Source: Planctomycetota bacterium
Lineage (GTDB): Bacteria > Planctomycetota > Planctomycetia > Gemmatales > Gemmataceae
Assembly: GCA_021781415.1 (NCBI GenBank)
Contig: JAJXWW010000025.1
Span: 57,646 to 121,645 of the forward strand
Direction of reading: 5' to 3'
Length of the DNA stretch: 64,000 bases
Part shown: one piece after another, positions 38,486 to 48,153 of the stretch
How the letters are laid out: the number at the start of each line of letters is the position of its first letter
Numbering within the stretch: position 1 is the stretch's first letter
Program-made: the position numbers and the translations under genes
The notes under the pieces: model-generated
What the model saw: only the letters and a program-made list of their open reading frames with translations
Databases searched by the model: none
Told to the model about the DNA's origin: nothing

Positions 38486-40603
38486 CTAACGTCGCCGCAC
38501 GACCCAGACACCGACGCCCAACGCCAGTACGGCCAACATCATCAGGAAACCCGGCAACAACAGCAGGCGCAGTTTGGTATCTTGCGGCGCTTTCAACTCG
38601 TACACGTCGTGTTCGGCCGTGGGCACTTGCGTGCCGAGATCGGGCCTTCTCGCCAGCCACGACAGACAACTGGCGAAGAGGTTGTAGTTGTTCGGTGAAG
38701 GGCGCAACAAGAGTCCATTGGAGATCCAACTGGCGTCGCCAAAAACGACCAAGCGGGGCTGTCCTTCCTTGGCCATGAACTCATGGCCTTGAATCGGCGG
38801 GGCGGCCGAGCCGCCTTCGCTCACGGCCAAAGCCAAGGGCGAACGATTGAGCATCTCCCGCAACTTTGCCGGATCGCGTTGTATCTCGGCCATCAAGGCG
38901 CTCGGTTTGGCGCTCAGATCGGTCTGATTTATAAACAAGTGTTGAGGCATCGCTCGAACGAGAATGTCGGGTTGATTGCCGGGAGGAGCCCCACCGGGCG
39001 CGGGGGGCGAGGAGGAGTCGAGGGTTCGCGTTCGATAAAAGTGAAAGATCGACAGCGTGCCCGCCGCTTCGTTGGCGAACGCCTTGGCAATGGGATTGTT
39101 GCTCTGTCCGGGTGGAATCCCTTGAATCAGGTAGTAATCGCTGGAAGGATCGAGATCGACCAGTTGATTTTCGTTAACGCGAACGCCGTACTCGGCCACG
39201 AGATTTTCCAGCCCCGTCCGCACCATCGTGTTTTTGCCGCTTTCGGTCACAACATCGAACAGGACGATCATCTGTCCCTTTTTGCCCTCTTTGCGCTCGA
39301 CGCCGTGGAGATAGTCGCGCAGCGCTTTGAGAAACTTCTCGGGATACGGTTGCGCCGGCCGAGCCACGACGACGATCTCGGCGTCGTCGGGTATCTTGTC
39401 GGTAGTCGTTTCTACGGCTAACTCGCGCGTCTCATAGTTGACGCGCCCCAACTCTTCGATGAGTTGGCTCATGCTCGTGTCGAGTCCGCTTCCGGGAGCC
39501 ATGCGCTCCTTCATCGACAATTCGCCGTTGCCTTGGGTGAAATAGACGATCGCGCGGTTCTTGTTCGCGCTGAGATAGACCAGGGCGTTGAGCAGCGCGT
39601 TCTCGCCTTTGAATTGGTAGCGGGCCTCGCGCGGATTGCTCCCAGGCTTAAAGAGGTCGTTGTAGCGAATGAATTCGCTCATCTCCTTCTTGTCGGTTCC
39701 GTAGACGACGAGAAGCCCTTGGCTATCGACGAGTTTGTATTTGCTCTCCAATTCGCGCAGCATGGTGGCGTTGCGATCGCGCGAGAGTTGTTCCCAGTGA
39801 AACATTTGCGGATTGATATTGCGGCAGCCGTCGAGCAGTTCTCGAACGTCTCTCATAATCATGTCGCTCGAAGAACCGAAGGCGTAAACTTTCACGGGTT
39901 GCTTGAGGTCGGCGACGACATTGCGCGTGGCGTCGTGAATCGTATGCAGCCCGGTGCGCGTCCAGTCGATGGATTCGTTGACGTAGGTGAACGGCCAAAC
40001 TTTCGCATAGGGCAGCAAGTTGAGGAGGACGACGATGAAGATGAGCAGCAAACTGCTGAGGACCGCGTTGTAGCCGTATTGCACGCGGCGCAATCGGGGG
40101 CTGCTGCGTTCGTAGACGCGCGTTTGGCTGAGCGCGAGGAACATGGCGACGAGGCCGCCGAGGAGCGCGGCGACACAGCGCAACATGGCGAAGGCGTTCT
40201 CGCGCTCGCGCCATTTGCTCACTCCGGCGTTGACGATGGCGCGATAGTCGGTCACCGAGAACGGCGAAGCGCAGAAAGGCAGCAAGAAGCCCAAGAGGGC
40301 CGTCGCGGAACCGAAGCCGCCCAGGACGACGAGCGCCAGGATGCGCAGACGCTCGGCCTCTTTGTCGGGCGTGGCCGGAACCATCGTCGTACAGATAAAA
40401 CCGGCGACCAGCGCCAGAAGGGCGATGGCCGTCCCCCAGATAAAGACTGCCAACGACTGCCAACCGTACAAGGCCACATTGGCGATGGGAATAGACGAGA
40501 GCGCCACTCCCAATCCGATCAGCCCGAGGCCGATATTTCGTCGTTGAGGAGGCAATTTCTCGAAGAATGTCCCAGATTCCTGCGGCGTTTGACCGTTCGC
40601 CAT
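38486..40603 (-). CDS. GldG-like ABC-type auxiliary transport protein
   Basis: TM-rich N-terminus, DLKQPVKVYAFGSSSD, C-terminal TM; located between the permease and DUF4340 genes. Confidence 0.8.
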   Translation of the reverse strand: MANGQTPQESGTFFEKLPPQRRNIGLGLIGLGVALSSIPIANVALYGWQSLAVFIWGTAIALLALVAGFICTTMVPATPDKEAERLRILALVVLGGFGSATALLGFLLPFCASPFSVTDYRAIVNAGVSKWRERENAFAMLRCVAALLGGLVAMFLALSQTRVYERSSPRLRRVQYGYNAVLSSLLLIFIVVLLNLLPYAKVWPFTYVNESIDWTRTGLHTIHDATRNVVADLKQPVKVYAFGSSSDMIMRDVRELLDGCRNINPQMFHWEQLSRDRNATMLRELESKYKLVDSQGLLVVYGTDKKEMSEFIRYNDLFKPGSNPREARYQFKGENALLNALVYLSANKNRAIVYFTQGNGELSMKERMAPGSGLDTSMSQLIEELGRVNYETRELAVETTTDKIPDDAEIVVVARPAQPYPEKFLKALRDYLHGVERKEGKKGQMIVLFDVVTESGKNTMVRTGLENLVAEYGVRVNENQLVDLDPSSDYYLIQGIPPGQSNNPIAKAFANEAAGTLSIFHFYRTRTLDSSSPPAPGGAPPGNQPDILVRAMPQHLFINQTDLSAKPSALMAEIQRDPAKLREMLNRSPLALAVSEGGSAAPPIQGHEFMAKEGQPRLVVFGDASWISNGLLLRPSPNNYNLFASCLSWLARRPDLGTQVPTAEHDVYELKAPQDTKLRLLLLPGFLMMLAVLALGVGVWVVRRR

Positions 40604-40618
40604 GATTCTCTCCCCTTC

Positions 40619-42229
40619 TCACGTCCACTTGCGAGCTTCAATAACCTTGACACTTAGGAACAGCCAAACGACTGCCAGCGAGACGAAAAAGACGACGGAT
40701 CGAAGGTATAACTTCCCTTCCAACGTATCCAGCCAAACATCAATGTAAGAGACGTGATTGAGTACGGCTTGGAATGTATCGAGGGCCGAACGCGCGGGTT
40801 CGGTGCTAAGGGAAGCCTGACGACCCACGAGCCTTCCAAAGAAGTAAACCACGGTCAGAAACAGCATCCCTCCGAACGTCAGAATGCCGCTGGCCACCTG
40901 ATTGCGCGACAGACACGAGAAGAAGGTTCCCATGGCGATGAACGCCGCGCCGATGGCCAATTGTCCGATGGTGAAGCTGAACAGCGGACGATAATCGAAC
41001 GGCGATCCCCCGGCCACGCGCAGATAGGCCAAGAACAAGCCGAACGGTATCCACATGGCCAAGTACATCACGAAGGCGGCCAGAAACTTGCTGACGACTA
41101 CAATCGTTTCATCGACCGGAGCGGTTAACAAGACTTCCAACGTGCCGGATCGCTTCTCTTCGCTCACCAGGCGCATGGTCAGTACGGGAACGGCGATAAT
41201 GGTGCTGATTACCGCCGTCAATTGCAGAATAAATTCGCGGACGATGGGTTCCTGAGAAAACGGCTCGTCGGAGAGCATGACCCAGACCGGCCAAATGTAG
41301 GCCAGCCAGTGCGCGATCACATAGACGAACAACAAAATGTAAGCGATGGGAGAAAAGAACAGCGAACCGAGTTCGCGCCGCGTAAGGACGATCAGCCCGT
41401 TCTCGGAACACAATAGCACGGAGATACAAACGTAGAGAACTCCCAACGCTGCCAACAGTGCGCCGTAGCTCCGGAAATAGTTGTCGGGTGCAATCTGCGT
41501 CCATTGCCAGCGGTAAAGCAACGGCGGGATCAGCGATCGGCCCAAGACGACCAGAAAAGCCAGCGCTCCGATCGCTCCGATCCCCCAGCCGACCCGGTAG
41601 GCATTGTCCGTTTCGATGCCTCGGCTGCCGATGAACGCGGTCAGGTAGATCGCGCCGAGAATGGCCAAGAGGCTCCCGATCGGCATGGAAAAGTCACTCT
41701 TGATATTGCTGCCGATAAAGCCGACCAGCGCCATCGCCGCTCCGACGCTTCCCAGAACGATCTCGGTCGCGTTGCGCCACCTCGGTTCCACTTCGTTTCG
41801 TAAAAACGCCAACAAAAAGAGCAGCCCAAGAAAGAGACAAAGGTAACCTTGGCCGAACAACGAACCCGGTTGCTTGTTGTACGGCACCACCGCCAGGAAG
41901 CCGCCGATGACGAGACAGCAGTAGCCGAACGCCATGTAGAGGCGGCGAATCTGAATGTCGCCGTCGAATGCGGCGTGAAACAGTAACGCGCCCATCCCGG
42001 CCGCCAGAAGGAACACGGCCCAGCCGAAGCCCATCGGAGTGGGGCGTCCGGTCGTTTGCAACAACAGCGCCATTCCGCCGAAGACAATCGCCGCCGCGCC
42101 GATCAGACCGAGCGTGCGGGCGATATTGGGATCGTCGGAGCGCATCATCGACGGTCCCGCTTCCGATTGATCGCGCCAGCTTCCTCCCGAACGAGGCGGC
42201 GTGCTATCCGTGATGGCCTTACTCGGCAT
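40619..42229 (-). CDS. ABC-2 type transporter permease, GldF-like
   Basis: LTRRELGSLFFSPIAYILLFVYV...VPVLTMRLVSEEKRSGTLEVLLTAPVDETIVVVSKFLAAF. Confidence 0.88.
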   Translation of the reverse strand: MPSKAITDSTPPRSGGSWRDQSEAGPSMMRSDDPNIARTLGLIGAAAIVFGGMALLLQTTGRPTPMGFGWAVFLLAAGMGALLFHAAFDGDIQIRRLYMAFGYCCLVIGGFLAVVPYNKQPGSLFGQGYLCLFLGLLFLLAFLRNEVEPRWRNATEIVLGSVGAAMALVGFIGSNIKSDFSMPIGSLLAILGAIYLTAFIGSRGIETDNAYRVGWGIGAIGALAFLVVLGRSLIPPLLYRWQWTQIAPDNYFRSYGALLAALGVLYVCISVLLCSENGLIVLTRRELGSLFFSPIAYILLFVYVIAHWLAYIWPVWVMLSDEPFSQEPIVREFILQLTAVISTIIAVPVLTMRLVSEEKRSGTLEVLLTAPVDETIVVVSKFLAAFVMYLAMWIPFGLFLAYLRVAGGSPFDYRPLFSFTIGQLAIGAAFIAMGTFFSCLSRNQVASGILTFGGMLFLTVVYFFGRLVGRQASLSTEPARSALDTFQAVLNHVSYIDVWLDTLEGKLYLRSVVFFVSLAVVWLFLSVKVIEARKWT

Positions 42230-42333
42230 GTTGTGTTTCCTCGGCTATCGGCAATCGGCTATCGGTCAGAAATTCGTCTGAGTTAGGTCGCGTCTTTGCT
42301 TACAACCGTTGACTACAGACTACTGACTACTGA

Positions 42334-43266
42334 CTACTCCGCCCTGTCTTCCCAGTTGTTGATTTCGTTCCAGCGGTCTTGCAGGCTGCGGCGGCGGAGG
42401 TCGAGGCGGCGAAGCGGCCAGCCGTTTTTCGACAGGCGTTGCGAGATTTGCTCGCGGAGATCGACGCGCTGATGCGTCCGAATCTCGAAGGAGGCCAGCC
42501 CGTCGCCGCATGTGCCCGCCGTCACCTGCGCCACCCCTTCAAGATTACGCAACGCCACCGCCACTTGATCGCTCGGCCCGCGCGCCTCCACGACAATCAC
42601 ATCGTCGGTCTCCAGGTCGGAGAGTTTCTTGGCCAGGCCGAGTAGACCGCGACGGATGATGATGACGCGCTGCACTAAACTCTCGACCTCGCTCAGCATG
42701 TGCGACGACAGCATGATGGTGTGATCGCGGCCAAGCTCGCGGAGCAGTCCCAGCGTTTCGGCTTTCTGACCGGGATCGAGTCCATCGGTCGGCTCGTCGA
42801 GAATGAGCAGTGGGGGATCGTTAATCATGGCGTCGGCGAGACCGACGCGCTGGCGATAGCCTTTGGACAGCGTGCCGTTCAAACGACGCCGCACATCGGC
42901 GACTTTGCAGCGTTCCAGGCAGTAGTCGATCCGCGCGGCGCGTTGGCGGCGCTCGACGCCCTTGAGTTTGGCTCGATAGGTCAGATATTCGTGGACGCGC
43001 ATCTCGGGATACAGCGGTATGCTTTCCGGCAGATAGCCGATCCGCTTGCGCACCTCCATCGACTCCATCATCACATCGAATCCAGCCACGCGGGCGATGC
43101 CGCTGGTGGCGGGCAGATACGACGTCAGCATCCGCATGATCGTCGTTTTGCCAGCACCGTTGTTGCCGAGCAGACCGACAATCTCGTTCTTTTCGACCTG
43201 GAAACTGACGTTATTGACGGCCAGCACCGGGCCGAAGTATTTGCACAGGTTTTCGACGTGAATCAT
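42334..43266 (-). CDS. ABC transporter ATP-binding protein, GldA-like
   Basis: GLLGNNGAGKTTIMRML; LSKGYRQRVGLADAMINDPPLLILDEPTDGLDPGQ. Confidence 0.93.
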   Translation of the reverse strand: MIHVENLCKYFGPVLAVNNVSFQVEKNEIVGLLGNNGAGKTTIMRMLTSYLPATSGIARVAGFDVMMESMEVRKRIGYLPESIPLYPEMRVHEYLTYRAKLKGVERRQRAARIDYCLERCKVADVRRRLNGTLSKGYRQRVGLADAMINDPPLLILDEPTDGLDPGQKAETLGLLRELGRDHTIMLSSHMLSEVESLVQRVIIIRRGLLGLAKKLSDLETDDVIVVEARGPSDQVAVALRNLEGVAQVTAGTCGDGLASFEIRTHQRVDLREQISQRLSKNGWPLRRLDLRRRSLQDRWNEINNWEDRAE

Positions 43267-43363
43267 GGTGTTCCCGCTTCGTCTCCGCGCAATCGACTCA
43301 TGGTCACATGGAGAATTGTGTTTTAGAGCGCGGAACGGCTCGCAGCAAGAGGGGGAAATCGAA

Positions 43364-43523
43364 CGGAGCCGGAAGCGTTAGCGACGGCAATCTCATTCAC
43401 CATCGCTAACGTTTCCGGCTCCGATTGTAAGCGACGGCAATCTCATACCCCGTCGCTAACGCTTCCGGCTCCGATTGTATGCGACGGCAATCTCATACCC
43501 CGTCGCTAACGCTTCCGGCTCCG
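43364..43523. repeat. Second array of the GGAGCCGGAAGCGTTAGCGACGG palindromic units
   Basis: Three near-identical units separated by CAATCTCAT(A/T)C-type loops. Confidence 0.9.
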
Positions 43524-43539
43524 ATGCGTTTGCTCGGAA

Positions 43540-44622
43540 TCACTTACCGCCGGATTTCTCCATCTGTTTGAAGTAGGCTTCTATGGCGTCGCGGTATTTG
43601 GCGGGCATGCCGCGCGTCAGTTGGGTCATGGCCTTGGCGCGTTCGCGTTCCGGCAGCTTGCCCCACACTTCGGCGTATTCCTTGACCTTTTTCATGTCGA
43701 TCTCGCCCTTCCCTGGCGGAGCGCTGGGCAGGGCGCTATCGCCGGCGGGGCCAGAGGGACGATTGCCGCTCGGCAAACCAGGCGAGCCGCCGCTGGGACA
43801 GCTGCCACCGTTCGCCGACGACGAACCGTTGGCCTTGTTCTCCAGTTCCTTGATCTTCTCATCGAGCTTGACGAGAACTTCGCGCTGCATCGCCTGCGTC
43901 TTTGGGCCGCCGCGCGAAAGATCGAGACGATCCTTGATTACCCCCATCTTCCGCGAAATCCAGCCCAGATCCTTCTCTTGCCAATCGGCCATGTCGTAGT
44001 GCATCAGCACGCCGACCATGCGATAGCGTACCGGCGAATCGACCACGTCCAACAAGAGCCGGTCGATGGAATCGTCCGCCTCGTTGCGCATCATCAAGGC
44101 GTGTTCGGCCACGGCGCGATGGAAGAAGTACGACGCCGGATCGACGACATCTTCCCCCTTAATACTCTTCAACGCTTCCAGCGCCTCGTCGAACACCTTG
44201 CGGCTGGACAGTGCCTTGCCATAGGCCAGACCGAGATTGGCGCGGAAGAAGAGGGGAAGCTTCGTGTCCTTGATGAGGTTCGGCACGTTCGTGGGGGCGG
44301 CGGCTTCGGGATCGCGCGCCTCGCGCAACAGTTGGGCGGCAGCCGGATCGCCGAGGGCGAACGTACCGGACACTTTGTCCAGAAGAGGACGTTGGCTCGC
44401 CCACAGTTTCTCGAACGATTTCAAGGTGGCGTCGTCGCTCTTGCCGACGCTCTTAAGCCAGTCGAGCGCCTGCGCGCGGGCCGTCTCTGGGGCAGGTGCC
44501 CGGAGCAGGCTGAAGGAGGATGTCTCCTTCGTCGGTTTCGCGTCGGCGGCGTGGAGAGTGCCGCTAGACACCAATGCTCCCGTGAGAAGCAGCGTTGAAA
44601 AGCTGAGACAATGACGAATCAT
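43540..44622 (-). CDS. Secreted hypothetical protein
   Basis: Signal peptide MIRHCLSFSTLLLTGALVSSGTLHAADA; Gly/Ser/Pro-rich C-terminal segment. Confidence 0.65.
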   Translation of the reverse strand: MIRHCLSFSTLLLTGALVSSGTLHAADAKPTKETSSFSLLRAPAPETARAQALDWLKSVGKSDDATLKSFEKLWASQRPLLDKVSGTFALGDPAAAQLLREARDPEAAAPTNVPNLIKDTKLPLFFRANLGLAYGKALSSRKVFDEALEALKSIKGEDVVDPASYFFHRAVAEHALMMRNEADDSIDRLLLDVVDSPVRYRMVGVLMHYDMADWQEKDLGWISRKMGVIKDRLDLSRGGPKTQAMQREVLVKLDEKIKELENKANGSSSANGGSCPSGGSPGLPSGNRPSGPAGDSALPSAPPGKGEIDMKKVKEYAEVWGKLPERERAKAMTQLTRGMPAKYRDAIEAYFKQMEKSGGK

Positions 44623-44767
44623 ACCGCGTTCTCCTATACATTTGTCGATGCGACGCCGCGAGGCGATTCCGCGCTGTACCGTCGCCGCGCGGGAGTCTCC
44701 CCTCAAGGTAAGACGATTCAGGAGGGAAAAATCATCATGTAAAACGTAAACATTCCTTCTCATTTTG

Positions 44768-46468
44768 TTAGCCGGAAGCGTGGGCGAGGGGTTCCGCATC
44801 GAGCAAATGGACCCGCACCACGTCGCTGTGTTGCCAGGCCGAATGCAGCCAATCGGCCAGATCGTCGGGAGCGAGCCTGTTTTCTTTTGAGAGGAACAGC
44901 GCTAAAGTGCCGTGTTCGGCGACGCCTTGAAGGACGCCGGCGGAACGCAGCTGACTCTTGAGCGCGGCGGCGGAGTCCCACGCCGTCAAACCGGCGGCAT
45001 TGTCGGCTCTCGGCCACTTGCTCTCAAGATGAAAACTGAATGGTCCATCGAGGCAGGTGTCGAGGTGGACGTTGCGACCGTCTTGGCGGAGTACCTCGCG
45101 TAAGCGCAGGACGATTTGTCGGCCAAACTCCAGGGCAGCCCCACCGGCGCTTAGCCCTTTTTTGAAGAACGATTGCACGACACCATCGAGTCCCACCGGA
45201 ACCACGACCAGCCGGGCGCGGTCGAGCAAGAATCCGCTCGTGAGGACGGGAGCGTCGGGTGAGGGAAGCGGGCGACGGCGCTCCAGGCGGCGAAGATACT
45301 CGCGCTTTTGCACGCCCGCGCTGAGCGCAAGGCGCGCGAGGCTGCCGAGCTTCGAGAGGAATGTCGCTGGATCGCCGCCGATGCCGGGTTGAAGTGCGAG
45401 GCGCGGCAGGTGTAAGCCGACGGTAAGCAAGAGTGCCGGATGTTGGCGGTCGATCCCTTCGGCCAGTGCCAACGGGCGGCGCGGACGGTCGAAGACGAAG
45501 CCTAGCGGCGCGCCGTGCAAGGCTAGATCGCACCGATGGAGTAGGCGTTCGCGCATCGATGGCTCCGCTGAGAAATCGCGCTCGCCGAGATGCCAGTCGA
45601 TCCGCAATGCTCCGGCGCACGGAATCGAATGATTGGGGTGAAGCAACTCCGTCGCTAGATCATCGGACCACGTGCGCATTTGTTCGGACGGCGGCGGAGG
45701 TTGCTGCGATGCGAATAGCGGTCCCTCGGCCAATGTGCCGGCCCACGACGGCGGCGCGGCACCGTTGAGATTGACGACGCCATGCAGGCCGGTCAGACGG
45801 AGAGCGAGGACGAGATCGCGCGCGAAGTCGCGGACACCCGGCGAACCTTGCCTTGCCAGCAGATGCTCCGGTCCATCGAGAACGACAAATCCGCTTACGA
45901 AGCGCCGCAACTCTTCGACTGCGGCGAAGAGTCCGGCCTCCGCACCGAGGGACGGTCTCAGCACGCAACCGGCGATCTCATTGGGCGCATCGGTTCCGGT
46001 CAGCGTCAACAACCCCTCGGCCTGAGCCGACGCCAAATCGCGGGTATAAACGGTCTGGAGCGTGTATTGTCGGACGCATGAGGCAACGACTTCTTCCAGC
46101 GGCGCATGGGCCTCAAAGCGAACCGTCAACTCGGCTGCCGGAGGCCCTTCCGCGGGTTGCGGCTTAACGAGAGGACGTTCGCGGATTTGTCCGCGGCGCG
46201 CGAACGCCTCGGCCAAGGCAGGCTGTCCCAATTCGCGGACGACTTTAACGACGATCTCGGCGATCTGTTGCGTCGTCGGCGTGATCCCTTCGCATTCGAG
46301 GGCGAGAAAGTGAACGATGCCATCGGCCAGTTCGCGGGCCAGGAACGCATCGGGCCGTCCCAGGGTCTCACTGGCGGCGAAGAGCGCGCGGCTGATTTTG
46401 TCGGCGTCGAAGGGGACGAGTTGACCGTCGCGCTTGGCGACCTGAGCGGGCGGTTGCGATTCGTTCAT
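44768..46468 (-). CDS. ATP-cone domain protein with anaerobic ribonucleotide reductase (NrdD)-like region
   Basis: KRDGQLVPFDADKISRALFAASETLG...TPTTQQIAEIVVKVVRELGQPALAEAF (ATP-cone); TVGLHLPRLALQPGIGGDPATFLSKLGSLARLALSAGVQKREYL (NrdD-like). Confidence 0.7.
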   Translation of the reverse strand: MNESQPPAQVAKRDGQLVPFDADKISRALFAASETLGRPDAFLARELADGIVHFLALECEGITPTTQQIAEIVVKVVRELGQPALAEAFARRGQIRERPLVKPQPAEGPPAAELTVRFEAHAPLEEVVASCVRQYTLQTVYTRDLASAQAEGLLTLTGTDAPNEIAGCVLRPSLGAEAGLFAAVEELRRFVSGFVVLDGPEHLLARQGSPGVRDFARDLVLALRLTGLHGVVNLNGAAPPSWAGTLAEGPLFASQQPPPPSEQMRTWSDDLATELLHPNHSIPCAGALRIDWHLGERDFSAEPSMRERLLHRCDLALHGAPLGFVFDRPRRPLALAEGIDRQHPALLLTVGLHLPRLALQPGIGGDPATFLSKLGSLARLALSAGVQKREYLRRLERRRPLPSPDAPVLTSGFLLDRARLVVVPVGLDGVVQSFFKKGLSAGGAALEFGRQIVLRLREVLRQDGRNVHLDTCLDGPFSFHLESKWPRADNAAGLTAWDSAAALKSQLRSAGVLQGVAEHGTLALFLSKENRLAPDDLADWLHSAWQHSDVVRVHLLDAEPLAHASG

Positions 46469-46500
46469 GCGAGCGCCTCCCTACGCACTGCTTCAACCGG

Positions 46501-48153
46501 CTACGCCGGGGTATCGCGGCCAACGTCGAAAAGGGTGAAGGCCCAGGCGACCAAGGGAACCGTGGCGGCGGCAGCCATTCCGACCACCGGCCACGCCGTC
46601 AACGCCGCCAAGCGCCAACTCGCTCCCACCACCAACGACGCCAAGGTCGCGGTCAACAGCGCCAATCCCAAAACGACGCCCAGCACAATCATCTTAGCGG
46701 CCATGAACAGCACGTTGCGTCCCAGCGATTGAAAATCGCCCGGCGAAGCTGCCATCAATCGCGTCGGAAACAGGAGAAATAACAGATTGTCGAGAGCGAA
46801 TAAGAGGAAATTGATCGGCGGAGCGTAGGCGGCGCTGATGAGACAGACGGGAGCCAGCAGTTCGTTCGCCGCCGCGTTCCAGGCCACCACGCTCAGCCCG
46901 ACAAGCTGAAGCAAGCTCATCAGAAGCACCGGCGTGAGAATCTGACCGATCGCCAGACGCCAAGGCGGCAACGGCAGGGTCTTCAAGAAGGCCAAGCGGT
47001 CGATGTCGCCGCGAAAATCGAAGGGGAGCAAGGAAGTCATGAAAACCGTTAGCCACAAGGCAACGAAGGCGAAGACGAAAAGAATGTTCTCGCTGTTGTC
47101 TGGGTTGTCGCGGAGGCTGGCGATCATCGGCGCGATGACGGCGACCCCGACGATGACGATCAAAAGCAGCAAGCGATCCGCGCCGCGCGCCGCCGTCGTC
47201 AGTTGCCGCCAAACGATCGGCCCGACTCCTCCCAACCAAGGCGGCATGGGCAAACTGGAGCGGACTTTGCCGCCGCGCCGCAGACCTTCTCCCGCTCCCA
47301 TTCCACCGCGGCGCAAGCGCTGGATTCTCGAATAGATGCGCGCGCTCGCCGACGCCGACGCTTCCAGATAGCGCGCGTCGAGAACGAAAATGACGCCCAA
47401 AAGAGCGAGGTTCACCATCGATCCCAGCGCGACCGCCTGGGCCAAATCGGGCCACAAGCGCTCGGCGGCCACGGCGTCGAAGAAAGAACGAAGCGGCCGC
47501 GATACGATCTTCCAAGCCGGGGCAGCGAGGAGCCGACCCAGCAACTCTTTCGCCTGCCATTCGCTGGGTGAACCCCCGACGCTGAGCAGAACCGCCAGGC
47601 CCAGCACGATAGCCAGCGCGGCCACGGTTCTCCGACCGCGCGTGTACAAGCGCGCGCCCGCGCTCGCGGCGAGCAGATTGAGCGTCATCCCGAAGAGGTG
47701 CATGAAAAGGACGATGAGCAACATGCCGGAAAATGCCGCCCCGAACCACGTCCAAGAGGAGCGCATGGCAAAGCACATGAACAGCGCCGTCGGCAAGCTG
47801 ACGAGCAGGGTGGAAGCGATCTTGTAGAGCAGAAGTTCGCGGCGGTCGAAGGGTCCGGGAAAGAGAAAATTGACCTCGGCGGGAGGGAAATAGATGGCTC
47901 GTTCGCCGGATGCGAAAACGACGTTCATCAAGCAGTAGAACAACAGAAGAGCTGGGCCGGCTTCGCGGAGATCGAGTCCGCCCCAACCGCTGCCTTGACG
48001 CGGCGCGAACACCAACATCACCAACCAAGGCACGAAAACGGCAAACCCCACCAAGGCCAGCAACGCGCCTTTCCATGTACGCAGGCTTCGCAGCAGATAC
48101 CGCAGCCAGGCGCGCAAGTGCAAGCCGATCAGCAGCCACAGCGCGGCGTTCAT
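46501..48153 (-). CDS. ABC exporter permease-like membrane protein
   Basis: Multiple hydrophobic segments; overlaps the start of the adjacent ABC ATPase gene. Confidence 0.75.
   Translation of the reverse strand: MNAALWLLIGLHLRAWLRYLLRSLRTWKGALLALVGFAVFVPWLVMLVFAPRQGSGWGGLDLREAGPALLLFYCLMNVVFASGERAIYFPPAEVNFLFPGPFDRRELLLYKIASTLLVSLPTALFMCFAMRSSWTWFGAAFSGMLLIVLFMHLFGMTLNLLAASAGARLYTRGRRTVAALAIVLGLAVLLSVGGSPSEWQAKELLGRLLAAPAWKIVSRPLRSFFDAVAAERLWPDLAQAVALGSMVNLALLGVIFVLDARYLEASASASARIYSRIQRLRRGGMGAGEGLRRGGKVRSSLPMPPWLGGVGPIVWRQLTTAARGADRLLLLIVIVGVAVIAPMIASLRDNPDNSENILFVFAFVALWLTVFMTSLLPFDFRGDIDRLAFLKTLPLPPWRLAIGQILTPVLLMSLLQLVGLSVVAWNAAANELLAPVCLISAAYAPPINFLLFALDNLLFLLFPTRLMAASPGDFQSLGRNVLFMAAKMIVLGVVLGLALLTATLASLVVGASWRLAALTAWPVVGMAAAATVPLVAWAFTLFDVGRDTPA

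Noticed and set aside
39464-40657. 397-aa plus-strand ORF
   Set aside because: Antisense to the GldG-like gene
42305-42340. GACTACAGACTACTGACTACTGACTACT short direct repeat
   Set aside because: Short low-complexity intergenic tandem repeat with no evident function; may be strand-slippage product
43364-43523. Possible CRISPR array
   Set aside because: Only three units, palindromic full-length repeats and near-identical 'spacers'; no cas genes
46694-48139. 481-aa minus-strand ORF
   Set aside because: Alternative frame of the ABC permease gene, Arg-rich; the 46501-48153 frame has the membrane segments
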